Shown here: one piece after another, positions 45,460 through 55,269 of the stretch
Numbering within the stretch: position 1 is the stretch's first letter
How the letters are laid out: each line of letters starts with the position of its first letter
From: an uncultured Muribaculaceae bacterium
GTDB taxonomy: Bacteria; Bacteroidota; Bacteroidia; Bacteroidales; Muribaculaceae
DNA: 64,000 nucleotides
Direction: 5' to 3'
Assembly (NCBI GenBank): GCA_910587235.1
Contig: CAJUKD010000013.1
Location: forward strand, 1 to 64,000
Notes under the pieces: model-generated
What the model was told of the DNA's origin: nothing
The model's input: the letters and a program-made list of their open reading frames with translations, nothing else
Databases searched by the model: none
Translations under genes and position numbers: made by a program

Positions 45460-45960
45460 ATGAAAAAAGCAGGCATATTTTACGGCTCTACAACAGGAAC
45501 TACAGCCGAGGTGGCAAAAAAACTCGCATCATTGCTTGGTATCGATGCGGTCGATGTACACGACGTGGCATCTTCTTCACCTTCGGAACTCGGCGATTAT
45601 GAAACACTCTATCTCGGATCCTCGACATGGGGGTCGGGTGAAGTTCAGGATGACTGGTATGATTTTCTCGACGGTGCGTCGGCGCTGAATCTGAACGGAC
45701 ACCGTATCGCTCTCTTCGGATGTGGCGATGAAACGATGTCCGATACGTTCTGCGCTGCCCTCGGGGTGATGTACCATCGTCTGAAGCCGACAGGAGCCGG
45801 TTTTATAGGTGAATATCCGGCCGATTGTTATGATTTCACGGATTCTGAAGCGCGTCTGCCGGATGGCCGCATGGCGGGGCTTGCGCTCGATGAAGTGAAT
45901 CATCCCGAACTTACCGACAAGCGTCTGCGCGAGTGGATAGCATCGTTACCCTCAGTCTGA
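45460..45960 (+). CDS. fldA: flavodoxin
   Basis: 166-residue FMN-binding electron carrier of the long-chain type. The phosphate loop GSTTGTTAEV (residues 9-18) and the second FMN loop region LGSSTWGSGEVQDDWYDF are present, as is ALFGCGDETMSDTFCAAL. The start at 45460 gives the usual MKKAGIFYGS; an ATG at 45439 in frame would add seven residues. It serves as a low-potential carrier, for example for pyruvate:flavodoxin oxidoreductase or in iron limitation. It is followed by a strong terminator. Confidence 0.93.
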   Translation: MKKAGIFYGSTTGTTAEVAKKLASLLGIDAVDVHDVASSSPSELGDYETLYLGSSTWGSGEVQDDWYDFLDGASALNLNGHRIALFGCGDETMSDTFCAALGVMYHRLKPTGAGFIGEYPADCYDFTDSEARLPDGRMAGLALDEVNHPELTDKRLREWIASLPSV

Positions 45961-45974
45961 ACAAAAACGGAATA

Positions 45975-46039
45975 AAAAGCCCTGCAAAGGTCGGCCGACG
46001 GCTTGTGCCGTAAATCGCGGTCGCCTTTGCAGGGCTTTT
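45975..46039. terminator. strong bidirectional terminator between fldA and the T9SS cargo gene
   Basis: A perfect 16-base-pair stem (45975-45990 with 46024-46039) begins with AAAA and ends with TTTT, so it works on both strands between two convergent genes. The loop is 33 bases and contains a smaller GGCCGACGGC region. Confidence 0.85.
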
Positions 46040-46075
46040 GTTTTATTGTCCGTCGGTTTGTGACGGGGGTGTCGG

Positions 46076-49000
46076 TCAGTGTACCACTACTTTCGTGACG
46101 GTGTTTTCACCGGATATTTTTATGATGTATATACCGGCGGGAAGTGTCATTTTTTCATAGCCGGACAGGCAGTCGACAGCGGCGGAGATTTTGCCGTCGG
46201 GACTGTAGATGACAGCGCTCTGACCGTTGTAACCTTTGATGACAACATGACCCGCTTCACCGTTCACACTGCCTGAGGCGGAGAGCGTACTGCCGGCACC
46301 GCTTGTCAGGCTGACGACGGTGTTGGACAATGGATGTTCGGTGCTTTCAGAGCCGGTTGTCGTCACGACGGCCACATTGAACCTGTCGCCTGATTTTACT
46401 GCGGCATATTTGTAAGCGGTATCCTTGGTGTCGGCAATCTTTTCGCCGTTGCAGTATATATTATATCCTGTAATTTCGGCGTCGGTCAGCGGCGAGTAGA
46501 AAATGTCGTCGAGGCAGATTCCGAAAATGTCTTCACAACGGTAGTGGAATGCGAAGTAACGGGCGTCGGCAGGCAGTGTCACTTCAAGCGGATTCCATGC
46601 TATGCGAGCCTGCGAGAAAGTCTTCAACAAGATGAAATCCTCGGGAGAGCGGCCGGTGGATGAGTAGAGTACATCTATTGACTCTGCCCCGTATTCCTCG
46701 GAAAGGATGTTCAGTCGGAAGCTGACTTTAGAGCCGCCTGTGACTTCAGGTGAAATCAGCCAGTCGTCGGCAGGACCGTTTTCGGGGGTGACGGCCATAA
46801 AATATTTGCTACCGCTGTAGGCCGGTATTACCGAAGCGGCAGGAAGAGCTTCGGTATCAATTACCTGGAATGCTTTCGGCTCGTATTCGCCGGGGATAGA
46901 AACTCCTATACCGTATACATCGTTTCCGTCGCGATCGATGTTGAGCCACGGGCCGATTTCAGTGGCGTAGGTGAACGCTTCATAGTCTTCGATGTCGTCA
47001 TTGCCTGTCAGTTTTATTTCAGGCGTGCTCCAGCTCAGAACTATTCCTCCGTCAGGCGTGCTTTCGCCTTTGAGGTCGAGCACAACCGGTCGGTTTCCCG
47101 GTGTGATTGTCACTTCGGTTTCGGCAACGTTATCGTCGGGTATCTGGTCGGTGTAATCGACAAGTTCGAAACGGAGCGTGTGCGTGCCTACGTGGTCGGC
47201 GGTCGGTGTGAATGTATAGGAGAAGTGCGACGTAACTCCGGGAGCAATCTTCGGGTTTGCTATTGTCGCGTCCGCATCAAGTTCGGTTGAACCTAGTGTA
47301 CATCTCATTTCCGGCAGAGTCAGAGCTGTTTCGCTCTGGTTGGTGATGTTGCCGATGACGGTATACGATTCTCCTACGATCATTTCGTCGCTGCACCGCA
47401 GTGTTGCCTGAAGCTGTTTCTCGAATATGTTCTTTACCGAGTACGACTTCAGGATGAATGCTTCCGAGCCACCTCCGAATTCTATTTCGATGAAGAAATT
47501 AACCCAGGCTTTGCCAAGTAGCGATGCGGGCAGGTCGAATGTGATGTCTTTCCATTCATTGCCGCTATGTGCTTCGATTTCGCCTACCGGAATGTCGTCG
47601 GAACCGTATGTGCGTGCATATATTCTGGCTGCGGGAGTACTTGCGGCGGAGAATACCGACAAGCTGAGGCTTGCCGCGGGTGATGATGCTGTGGAGAATT
47701 TCGGAAGAGCCAGACGGGCATATTTAGATGCTTCGTCGGGAGTATTGACACAGAAGAGTGCCTTCATGTTTTTGCCTGATAGTGCCGGCAATAGCAGACC
47801 CGGATCATCGAGGAACCAGTTGCCGGAATATTCTTCGGTCGGAGTCGGCGTGATGACGGGTGTGTACATATACCGTCCGGTGGAGAAGTCATCGGCCATA
47901 GGCAGTGGATATGGTACGCCCAACACGTCGTAGGTCAGTCCGGTGAGCGACATGCCTTTGTCGTTTACCGCGGCCACGGCAATGAAAGTCACATCCTGCA
48001 GGGCTTTGTCGCTTGTATAGGTGTACGAGCTTACTCCGGCCGGGAGTTCGTCGAGCAGATTCCAGTATTCTCCGCTGTCGTCGAGGGCAACGTAGACATT
48101 GTGCCTGAGTGAAGCGACATCGACAGCTCCGCCGTTCTCGCCTGTTGCCGCATCAGTCCAGTTTATCGTCATCGACATGTTGTCGTCGCTGACTGAAGAC
48201 GAAACTGTCGGGATGCCGGGTTTGTCGAAGCCGCAGTATGCGTTTATTCTGGCGCTTTCGCCATCTCCGTAGTTTTCAGAGGCGACGCGCACTTCAAATT
48301 CGGTAAATCCGTCTTTGGCGGCTATTGTAACGCTTACGCTTTCACCCGGTTTGCCGCTTGCGGTCTGCACTGCGCCTGTCGAGGATGTGACAGTTGCTGT
48401 CAGTAGCGATTCGGGGTCAAGAGCCGCTCCGTTTATGCCGTTGAGCGGCATAGTGAAGCTTAGGGTGGCTGTCAGTTCGCCTGATTCGGCAGGTTTTGCC
48501 GACAGGTCGGTAACAGCCGCCGGAGCGTTGGCTGATTTGCCTGAGTCGGCGATGCCTACACCATATACCGACAAGGTGTGGGCGTCGGCGTTCGATTTAC
48601 GGTGTATGCCTATGATGTAGCTGCCGGCTTCGGGTGCTATGTATTCGGCAGAGAATTCTTCATAGAGGAAAGAATTCATTCCCGTCTTTTCCACAAGGAC
48701 GGTCATGGCTTCGGGGATAGCCTCGTTGCCTATGCAGATTTCGAAATCTTCCGGGAAGCGTTCGAGGTAGGCGCGAACGGAAGCTTTCACCTTATATATG
48801 CGTGTGGCGTCGGCTATGGCTACTTTGGGGAAGAATATCCAGGCGTCGGAGCTTTTGCCGTCGGCAGTGCGGCACACCATGGCGCCTTTGCCGTTGTCGG
48901 CTCCGGTGTTATATTCCCAGTTGATTCCGCTTGAATTTGCGTCGAGGGTAGTGAGAGTTTCGAATTCGCCAAGCGACGGACGCATCTCGAAAGGAAGCGG

Positions 49001-50680
49001 GTAGACGTAGCCTTCGGGATTGTTCACCGTTATGGCGTTTACGGCCGGGGAGCCGACGAGAGTTTCTTCGCCGTCTTCCACGAATGCCGAAGCCGTTATT
49101 GTGTGGCGGCCGATAGGCAGAGTCATGGGAACGGTTATTTCCGAGCCTGCCGCCGCGGGAGCGAAGCGCTGAAGTTCGGTGCCGTCGACGCTTACTATAA
49201 GTCCGACGGGTGTTTCGAGCGGCTTTTCTTCGGCTGTAAGAGTGGGCAGGATATATGTCACTGAGCCTTCTGTGCCGTTGAAATCCACGCTTTTCACGGC
49301 GGGAATGCCGGGGGTAATATCAGGTGCCGCTGTGATGGCGATGTTCGCCACATTGAGATTCCATTGGTCGGCTTCGCTTATGCAATGTATGCCGACATAC
49401 CATCTTCCGCCTTCAGGCACGGTTATGGTTCCGGTGAATGTGTCCCAGATTGTGTTTTTGATGTTGCTGCATGTGAGCATGGTGCTCATTTCGGCCGGAT
49501 TAGTTGTGCGGCCTACGCATATCTCGAATGATTCGGGACTTTGGTTTGATGCGCATTTTGCGTCGACAGACAGATCGAAGGCACCGCCTTCCGTCCCGAA
49601 ATCCACGGCAGGAAGGAATACCCAGTCGTCGGCTTTGTCAGAGCCGTAGGAATACTGCAGCGAGTTGTCATTGTATGTCCATGTGTTACCGTCGTTGTTG
49701 CTGTCGACCACAAAGCATTCCTGTTCGAATTCAGCCAAGGTCGGAGCCATGAAGAATGGCAAGGGTAGGGCTTCGCCGCTTGTGGCACGCACGGTGTCGC
49801 CGATGGCTGAGCTGAAAGATTTCCGGCCGTCGGCCATTATATATGCAGTGTATGTTATAGTGTGAACTCCTTTTGAAAGTGTCAAGGAGATTTCCTTGTT
49901 TTCGCCGGGATTGCACGCGGGATAGTCGGCGTATTCGGTGCCGTCGACCGCTATGCTAAGTCCTACATTACCTTCTATGGCTTTGCCTTGTATTGTCTGC
50001 GATGGCAGCACCACGGTAGCTGTGTATTCAAGATTGTCTATGGCACCGGAAGCCAGAATCGGAGCCAGGGGTACGGGGGTGTTCTGCAATTCGAGGCTTA
50101 TCTCGCGCAACCAAAGACCGTACTGGCCTTTTATGGAGTTGGCGTGAAGTCCGAGATAGTTTATTCCGGAACCTGACATTGCGAATGAAACATCATGGGT
50201 TTCCCACTGTGTGTTGGTTATGTTGTCGACATCCATTACGACGGTCATGGCAGCTGGTTCGGCTGAGGCGCCCCATGCGATTTCAAAACTTTCCTTGTAA
50301 GATGAACTTTGTACGCGGCTTTGTACAGTCAGTTTCAGAAAGTTTTCGTCGGAAACCGTTGTGAACGGAATGAAAAGCCACTCGTCGGCGTCGAGGTCGT
50401 CGTTGTAGTCGTATTTAAGATATTCCGCCGACATGAATTTCCAGGTCTTGCCATCGCCGTTGGCGTCGAGCGGGATGAAGCGGTTAAATTCTTCCATAGT
50501 CGGAGTGATCGCCATCGGCAGAGAGAAAGGCGCGGTTTCAGCAGCGCGTCTGACTGTTTTTGCCGGCATGACTACAGTCGAGGCATTGCTGCGCGACGTT
50601 TTTGCCGGTCCTTTTGCCGGCGGGGTAGCCCATGCGGTCGAAGCCAGCGCGAGCATTGCAACTAAAATTAAATTTTTCAT
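46076..50680 (-). CDS. very large secreted T9SS cargo protein with repeated adhesion-type modules
   Basis: 1534-residue exported protein (signal peptide NLILVAMLALASTAWA). Three modules of about 250 residues begin at roughly 50, 300 and 560, each opening with a PLPF-type strand, a (T/S)-L-x-E-F segment, an LDAN/DSNNDG block and a Trp, followed by a jelly-roll (choice-of-anchor J-like) half and a fibronectin-like half. Further Fn3-like and choice-of-anchor J domains follow (DDWLISPEVTGGSK, CLDDIFY). The last 80 residues (SPDGKISAAV, LPAGIYIIKISG, TKVVVH) form a type A T9SS sorting domain. It probably ends up surface-attached. ATGs at 50704 and 50722 are alternatives, but the promoter at 50743 and the signal peptide fit 50680 best. 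Confidence 0.85.
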   Translation of the reverse strand: MKNLILVAMLALASTAWATPPAKGPAKTSRSNASTVVMPAKTVRRAAETAPFSLPMAITPTMEEFNRFIPLDANGDGKTWKFMSAEYLKYDYNDDLDADEWLFIPFTTVSDENFLKLTVQSRVQSSSYKESFEIAWGASAEPAAMTVVMDVDNITNTQWETHDVSFAMSGSGINYLGLHANSIKGQYGLWLREISLELQNTPVPLAPILASGAIDNLEYTATVVLPSQTIQGKAIEGNVGLSIAVDGTEYADYPACNPGENKEISLTLSKGVHTITYTAYIMADGRKSFSSAIGDTVRATSGEALPLPFFMAPTLAEFEQECFVVDSNNDGNTWTYNDNSLQYSYGSDKADDWVFLPAVDFGTEGGAFDLSVDAKCASNQSPESFEICVGRTTNPAEMSTMLTCSNIKNTIWDTFTGTITVPEGGRWYVGIHCISEADQWNLNVANIAITAAPDITPGIPAVKSVDFNGTEGSVTYILPTLTAEEKPLETPVGLIVSVDGTELQRFAPAAAGSEITVPMTLPIGRHTITASAFVEDGEETLVGSPAVNAITVNNPEGYVYPLPFEMRPSLGEFETLTTLDANSSGINWEYNTGADNGKGAMVCRTADGKSSDAWIFFPKVAIADATRIYKVKASVRAYLERFPEDFEICIGNEAIPEAMTVLVEKTGMNSFLYEEFSAEYIAPEAGSYIIGIHRKSNADAHTLSVYGVGIADSGKSANAPAAVTDLSAKPAESGELTATLSFTMPLNGINGAALDPESLLTATVTSSTGAVQTASGKPGESVSVTIAAKDGFTEFEVRVASENYGDGESARINAYCGFDKPGIPTVSSSVSDDNMSMTINWTDAATGENGGAVDVASLRHNVYVALDDSGEYWNLLDELPAGVSSYTYTSDKALQDVTFIAVAAVNDKGMSLTGLTYDVLGVPYPLPMADDFSTGRYMYTPVITPTPTEEYSGNWFLDDPGLLLPALSGKNMKALFCVNTPDEASKYARLALPKFSTASSPAASLSLSVFSAASTPAARIYARTYGSDDIPVGEIEAHSGNEWKDITFDLPASLLGKAWVNFFIEIEFGGGSEAFILKSYSVKNIFEKQLQATLRCSDEMIVGESYTVIGNITNQSETALTLPEMRCTLGSTELDADATIANPKIAPGVTSHFSYTFTPTADHVGTHTLRFELVDYTDQIPDDNVAETEVTITPGNRPVVLDLKGESTPDGGIVLSWSTPEIKLTGNDDIEDYEAFTYATEIGPWLNIDRDGNDVYGIGVSIPGEYEPKAFQVIDTEALPAASVIPAYSGSKYFMAVTPENGPADDWLISPEVTGGSKVSFRLNILSEEYGAESIDVLYSSTGRSPEDFILLKTFSQARIAWNPLEVTLPADARYFAFHYRCEDIFGICLDDIFYSPLTDAEITGYNIYCNGEKIADTKDTAYKYAAVKSGDRFNVAVVTTTGSESTEHPLSNTVVSLTSGAGSTLSASGSVNGEAGHVVIKGYNGQSAVIYSPDGKISAAVDCLSGYEKMTLPAGIYIIKISGENTVTKVVVH

Positions 50681-50742
50681 GTGGGGATTATATTGTTTTT
50701 GCATATTGTTCTTGATTGGCAAAAGATACTTCGATAGATTCG

Positions 50743-50750
50743 CAAATATA
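50743..50750 (-). promoter_or_regulatory. -7 box (TATATTTG) of the T9SS cargo gene
   Basis: Minus-strand TAnnTTTG, 62 bases before the chosen start at 50680. Confidence 0.5.
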
Positions 50751-50843
50751 ACAATAATTCACATTGTAGCAATAAAAACTTTCGTCGTGAACAATAATTT
50801 GTTGTTTTGTGTTGAAAAAGCATAAATATTTTGTCTGTCCCTG

Positions 50844-52115
50844 ATGGAAGATTTGATAATAATAATCGGACTTATACTTCTTAACGGTGTATTCTCTATG
50901 TCGGAAGTCGCATTGATTTCTGCAAGAAAAACACGTCTGGCTTCTGATGCGAAAAAAGGAAGCCGCGGAGCGATGGCGGCACTGAAACTTGCCGAGGATC
51001 CTGACAGATTCCTGTCTACAGTGCAGATAGGAATCACCTTGATAGGCATTCTTACGGGTCTGTTTTCAGGTGCGGCCTTGTCGGGAGAATTCGCTTCGTG
51101 GCTGGTGGCTTCGGGAATGCGGGCTGCGACAGCCTCGGCTGTCGCCAGAACGGTAATCGTAATTGTGGTGACTTATCTTTCGATAGTTCTGGGTGAACTG
51201 TTGCCGAAAAGAATAGGTCTGAATTCGTCGGACAGAGTGGCACGCCTTGTTGCACGCCCTATGAAAATACTGTCGCTTATTACAATGCCGGCTGTCTGGC
51301 TTCTGTCGAAATCCACGGCAGTGCTTGTCCGCGTATTTAATGTCGGACAGAATGGCGACAAAGTGACGGAAGAAGAAATTAAATCTGTAATACGGGAAGG
51401 CGCCAGTTCAGGAGAAGTCAAGGATATGGAGCAGGATATAATGTTCCGTGCGCTTGTGATGGGTGACGAAAAGGTCTGTTCGATAATGACTCCGAGAACT
51501 GAACTTATATCGCTGGATCTTGGAATGGCTCCGTCGGAGGTAAAAGAAACTATCCGTCGGTCCACGCATAGCTGTTATCCTGTCTACAACGCTTCGCGCG
51601 ATGATATAGCCGGTATAGTGCACCTTAAAGATCTTGTATTTGAAATTTGCGGAAGTGATTTCAGTCTGGAAAAAGTCATAAGCAAGGCTTGTTATATGCC
51701 GGAATCGATGCAGGTATATGACGCTCTGTCTTTCCTGCGGAAAAAGAATGTGCATTGCGGTCTGATATGTGACGAGTTCGGCGCTTTACAAGGCATGATT
51801 ACACTTTGCGACATACTTGGCGGCCTTGTCGGTTCAGTGGAAGTCGGTACCGACGATCCTTTTATTCTGGAACGTCAGCAAGGCGACGGATGGACTGTCG
51901 ACGGGCAGTGCCCCATCTATGATTTTATGACCTTTTTCGATCCGGACAGCCATTATCAGCCCGGCTCGTATTCCACTGTAGCCGGCCTTGTGCTCGAAAC
52001 CCTTAAATTTATTCCTCAGCCCGGTGATTTCATTCTTTATGGTGATCTGAGGATAGAAGTCGTGGAAATGGACGGTGCGAGAATCGACCGTTTGCTTGTG
52101 ACACGGATTAACTAA
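50844..52115 (+). CDS. CorC/HlyC-type CNNM-family membrane protein
   Basis: 423-residue inner-membrane protein with a DUF21/CNNM domain (helices from residue 4, with SMSEVALISARKTRL), a CBS pair (about 205-330, MTPRTELISLDLG and DDIAGIVHLKDL) and a C-terminal CorC_HlyC FAD-like domain ending RIDRLLVTRIN. Members are linked to Mg2+/Co2+ efflux or homeostasis; the old name hemolysin is historical. It is divergent from the T9SS cargo gene. It could be the gliding-associated GldE variant, but nothing nearby supports that. Confidence 0.9.
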   Translation: MEDLIIIIGLILLNGVFSMSEVALISARKTRLASDAKKGSRGAMAALKLAEDPDRFLSTVQIGITLIGILTGLFSGAALSGEFASWLVASGMRAATASAVARTVIVIVVTYLSIVLGELLPKRIGLNSSDRVARLVARPMKILSLITMPAVWLLSKSTAVLVRVFNVGQNGDKVTEEEIKSVIREGASSGEVKDMEQDIMFRALVMGDEKVCSIMTPRTELISLDLGMAPSEVKETIRRSTHSCYPVYNASRDDIAGIVHLKDLVFEICGSDFSLEKVISKACYMPESMQVYDALSFLRKKNVHCGLICDEFGALQGMITLCDILGGLVGSVEVGTDDPFILERQQGDGWTVDGQCPIYDFMTFFDPDSHYQPGSYSTVAGLVLETLKFIPQPGDFILYGDLRIEVVEMDGARIDRLLVTRIN

Positions 52116-52155
52116 AAATAAGGCGGACTGCTTTTGACCTTCGCCCCGAATTCAC

Positions 52156-52163
52156 TATCTTTG
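52156..52163 (+). promoter_or_regulatory. -7 box (TATCTTTG) of the nrnA-glmM run
   Basis: Plus-strand box with TTTG at 52133-52136, a 19-base spacing that fits the -33/-7 consensus well. The start codon is 32 bases downstream. Confidence 0.7.
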
Positions 52164-52194
52164 CACTGCGAATGAAAAATCGCTGTGTTAAAGA

Positions 52195-53250
52195 ATGATA
52201 ACTCGCATAATCGACGAGAAATCCGTCAGACGGCTTAAAGAACTGATCGATGACTCTGAAAAAATACTTATAATAAGCCATACTGCGCCCGACGGCGATG
52301 CCATAGGATCGTCGTTGGCGGCCATGCATGTCCTTATGTCGATAGGCAAGGATGCGCGTGTGCTTGTGCCTGACCAGCCTCTTGCCAATCTACGCAATCT
52401 TCCGGGAGCGAAGGAGATAACCGATGCTTGCCGCTATCCGGATTTTGCCGCCAAGCTGTTCGACGAATCGGACCTGGTGCTGTGCCTCGATTTCAACGAG
52501 CCTAAGCGCGTCGACCGCGTCGCTCCGCTGCTGGAGAGCTGTAAGGCTCCCAAGGTGCTGATCGACCATCATCTGCATCCGTCGGATTTTGCCGAGGTAT
52601 CGATTTCGCATCCCGAGATGTCCTCGACATGCTATCTGCTTTTCCGGGTGCTCTGTCGACTGGAACTTTTCAATTTCATTGACAAGAATGCTGCCGAATG
52701 TCTTCTTGCCGGCATAATGACCGACACGGGCAACTTTTCCTATAATTGTTCGGATCCTGAACTTTATATAGTCGTGTCTGAACTGTTGAAAAAAGGTGCC
52801 GACCGCGACCGCCTTTATAGCCGTCTGTTCAACACATTCTCGGCAAATTGCCTGCGTTTGAATTCCTACGCCCTGCTTAATAAAATGGAGCTTTTTGAAT
52901 CCAAGGGTGCGGCATTGATAACACTCTCCCGCGAGGAGCTTAACCGTTTCCACTATTCCAAGGGCGATACCGAAGGACTTGTGAACCGTCCCCTGTCGAT
53001 TCCCGGCATACGTTACAGCGCTTTTCTGCGCGAGGAAAGCGATTTTGTGAAAGTGTCGATGCGCAGCGTGGGGGATTTTCCTGTCAATCTTCTTTGTTCG
53101 GAGCATTTCGGCGGCGGCGGACATCTTAACGCTGCCGGCGGCGAATTTGCCGGCACGCTCGATGAAGCAGCGGAGCTGTTCCGCAGTCTTGTCGACGAAA
53201 ATTATTCAAAATATATTGCCAACAGCAACAATACAAAAGGAAAAAAATGA
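52195..53250 (+). CDS. nrnA: DHH-family oligoribonuclease/pAp phosphatase
   Basis: 351-residue cytoplasmic phosphoesterase of the NrnA type, degrading nanoRNA and 3'-phosphoadenosine-5'-phosphate. Metal-binding motifs are HTAPDGDAIGSS (His29, Asp33, Asp35), Asp100 in LCLDFN and Asp124-His-His126. The DHHA1 domain ends with HFGGGGHLNAAGGEF. The length is typical. Its stop overlaps the DUF4827 start by four bases. Confidence 0.92.
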   Translation: MITRIIDEKSVRRLKELIDDSEKILIISHTAPDGDAIGSSLAAMHVLMSIGKDARVLVPDQPLANLRNLPGAKEITDACRYPDFAAKLFDESDLVLCLDFNEPKRVDRVAPLLESCKAPKVLIDHHLHPSDFAEVSISHPEMSSTCYLLFRVLCRLELFNFIDKNAAECLLAGIMTDTGNFSYNCSDPELYIVVSELLKKGADRDRLYSRLFNTFSANCLRLNSYALLNKMELFESKGAALITLSREELNRFHYSKGDTEGLVNRPLSIPGIRYSAFLREESDFVKVSMRSVGDFPVNLLCSEHFGGGGHLNAAGGEFAGTLDEAAELFRSLVDENYSKYIANSNNTKGKK

Positions 53251-53825
53251 GCGTCAAATCAATCTTCATAACACTTGCGGTGCTGTCGGCTGCTGCTATT
53301 ATGTCGGCCGGCCTCTCGTCGTGTAACGACGGAAAGACATACGCACAGCTCCTCAACGAGGAGAATCATTATGTCAATAATTTTCTCGCCGACCAACGGG
53401 TAATCGGGGAAGTGCCTGCCGACACTGTCTTTGAAACAGGTCCTGACGCTCCTTATTACCGTCTTAACGAGGACGGTTCGCTGTATATGCAGGTTCTCAA
53501 TCCCGGAACAAAGGGAAACAAGGTCAAGCCCGACGAGCTTATTTATTTCCGCTATACCCGCTGGAATCTTTCGGAGTATTCCGACGGCAAATTGCCGGTG
53601 GGGGAGGGTAACAATACCTCGCTCGGAGCTACATGGTTCCGTTACGGCAATTATCAGCTTGCCAACACCTACAAGTGGGGCACCGGCATACAATACCCGC
53701 TTTCGCTTCTTCCTGTCGACTGCGAGGTGAACATAATCATAAAATCCACCGACGGGCCTACGGATGAAACTGCCGATGTGATACCGTACCTTTATAATAT
53801 AACCTATCGTCGTCCCGAGCTTTGA
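53247..53825 (+). CDS. DUF4827 lipoprotein
   Basis: 192-residue lipoprotein. The signal peptide ends in a Leu-Ser-Ser-Cys lipobox at about residue 26, followed by DGKTYAQLLNEENHYVNNFL, the conserved start of the Bacteroidetes DUF4827 family. The domain ahead (VLNPGTKGNKVKPDELIYFRYTRWNL) resembles FKBP-like or gliding-type peptidyl-prolyl isomerase shapes, but catalysis is unproven. It is translationally coupled to nrnA and followed by glmM 40 bases later. Confidence 0.88.
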   Translation: MSVKSIFITLAVLSAAAIMSAGLSSCNDGKTYAQLLNEENHYVNNFLADQRVIGEVPADTVFETGPDAPYYRLNEDGSLYMQVLNPGTKGNKVKPDELIYFRYTRWNLSEYSDGKLPVGEGNNTSLGATWFRYGNYQLANTYKWGTGIQYPLSLLPVDCEVNIIIKSTDGPTDETADVIPYLYNITYRRPEL

Positions 53826-53865
53826 ATCCGTAGCAGGCAAGGGATATGCTTATTCATTTACTGAC

Positions 53866-55260
53866 ATGACACTTATCAAATCTATCTCAGGTATCCGCGG
53901 AACAATAGGCGGACAGCCCGGCGATGCGCTGTCGCCTCTCGACATTGTGAAGTTCACCGCCGCGTTCGCAACTTTCATCGACAATACCACCACTCTTACA
54001 GGCCGCACTATTGTCGTAGGCCGCGACGCACGCATATCCGGAAAAATGGTGCGCGACTTGGTAGTAGGCACGCTTGTGGGAATGGGCTTTGATGTGGTCG
54101 ACATAGATCTTGCTTCCACTCCGACAACAGAGCTTGCCGTGACAGGTGAAAAAGCATGCGGAGGTCTTATCCTGACCGCATCGCACAACCCGCGCCAGTG
54201 GAATGCCCTCAAGCTTCTGAACGAACGTGGCGAATTTCTCAATGATGCCGAGGGAAAGGAAGTGCTGCGTATAGCGGCAGAAGGCAGTTACAGCTTCGCA
54301 CCTGTCGAGCGCCTCGGAAAGGTGTATACCAACACGACATATAACCGGCGTCATATCGATGCAGTGCTCGCGTTGCCGCTTGTCGATACGGATGCGATCC
54401 GCCGTGCCGACTTCAAAGTGGCTGTCGATGCCGTGAATTCCGTCGGCGGTGTCGTGATTCCCGAGCTTCTGCGTGCGCTTGGCGTGAAGGATGAAAATAT
54501 CATAGAACTCAATTGCGAGCCGACAGGACGCTTTGCCCATAATCCCGAACCTATACCCGAAAACCTTACTCAGATTTCTGATGTGGTGCGCCGTAGCGGT
54601 GCCGACCTGGGCATAGTCGTCGATCCCGATGTCGACCGTCTTGCACTGGTCAAGGAGAACGGGGAGATGTTCGGAGAGGAATATACTCTTGTTGCCGTAT
54701 CAGACTATGTTCTTAGCCATACTCCCGGAGCTACAGTCAGCAACCTAAGCTCGTCGCGCGCCTTGCGCGATGTCACCCGCGCACATGGCTGCACCTATAC
54801 CGCGGCAGCTGTCGGGGAAGTGAATGTGACTACCGAGATGAAGCGTACTTCCGCTGTCATAGGCGGCGAAGGCAACGGCGGAGTCATATATCCCGAATTG
54901 CATTACGGCCGTGATGCCCTTGTCGGTGTCGCTCTCTTCCTGACATTGCTGGCCAAACATGGCGGCAAGGTTTCGGAGTTGCGTGAAACATATCCTCCTT
55001 ATTCAATATATAAGACTAAAATCGAACTTTCTCCGGCTCTTGACGTCGATGCGCTTCTCAAGGCCGTCAAGGAGCGTTTTGCAGGAGAGGAAGTGACAGA
55101 TATCGACGGTGTTAAGATCGATTTCGCCGATTCATGGGTGCATCTGCGCAAGTCAAACACCGAACCTATCGTGCGCATCTATGCCGAGGCGCACAGCATG
55201 GGAGAGGCCGAGGCAAAAGCCGGAGAGATAAAGGCTATAATATCAGAGATGTTAGCTTGA
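53866..55260 (+). CDS. glmM: phosphoglucosamine mutase
   Basis: 464-residue alpha-D-phosphohexomutase that isomerises glucosamine-6-phosphate to glucosamine-1-phosphate for peptidoglycan and LPS precursors. The phosphorylated Ser106 lies in TASHNPRQWNALK, the metal loop has Asp253, Asp255 and Asp257 (VVDPDVDRLAL), the sugar loop is GEGNGGVIYP, and the phosphate loop is RKSNTEPIVRIYAE. Bacteroidetes have a single such enzyme and similar ones act on several sugars, so a phosphomannomutase role cannot be excluded. The BadF-type kinase gene starts nine bases downstream. Confidence 0.9.
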   Translation: MTLIKSISGIRGTIGGQPGDALSPLDIVKFTAAFATFIDNTTTLTGRTIVVGRDARISGKMVRDLVVGTLVGMGFDVVDIDLASTPTTELAVTGEKACGGLILTASHNPRQWNALKLLNERGEFLNDAEGKEVLRIAAEGSYSFAPVERLGKVYTNTTYNRRHIDAVLALPLVDTDAIRRADFKVAVDAVNSVGGVVIPELLRALGVKDENIIELNCEPTGRFAHNPEPIPENLTQISDVVRRSGADLGIVVDPDVDRLALVKENGEMFGEEYTLVAVSDYVLSHTPGATVSNLSSSRALRDVTRAHGCTYTAAAVGEVNVTTEMKRTSAVIGGEGNGGVIYPELHYGRDALVGVALFLTLLAKHGGKVSELRETYPPYSIYKTKIELSPALDVDALLKAVKERFAGEEVTDIDGVKIDFADSWVHLRKSNTEPIVRIYAEAHSMGEAEAKAGEIKAIISEMLA

Positions 55261-55269
55261 GCTTTTTGA

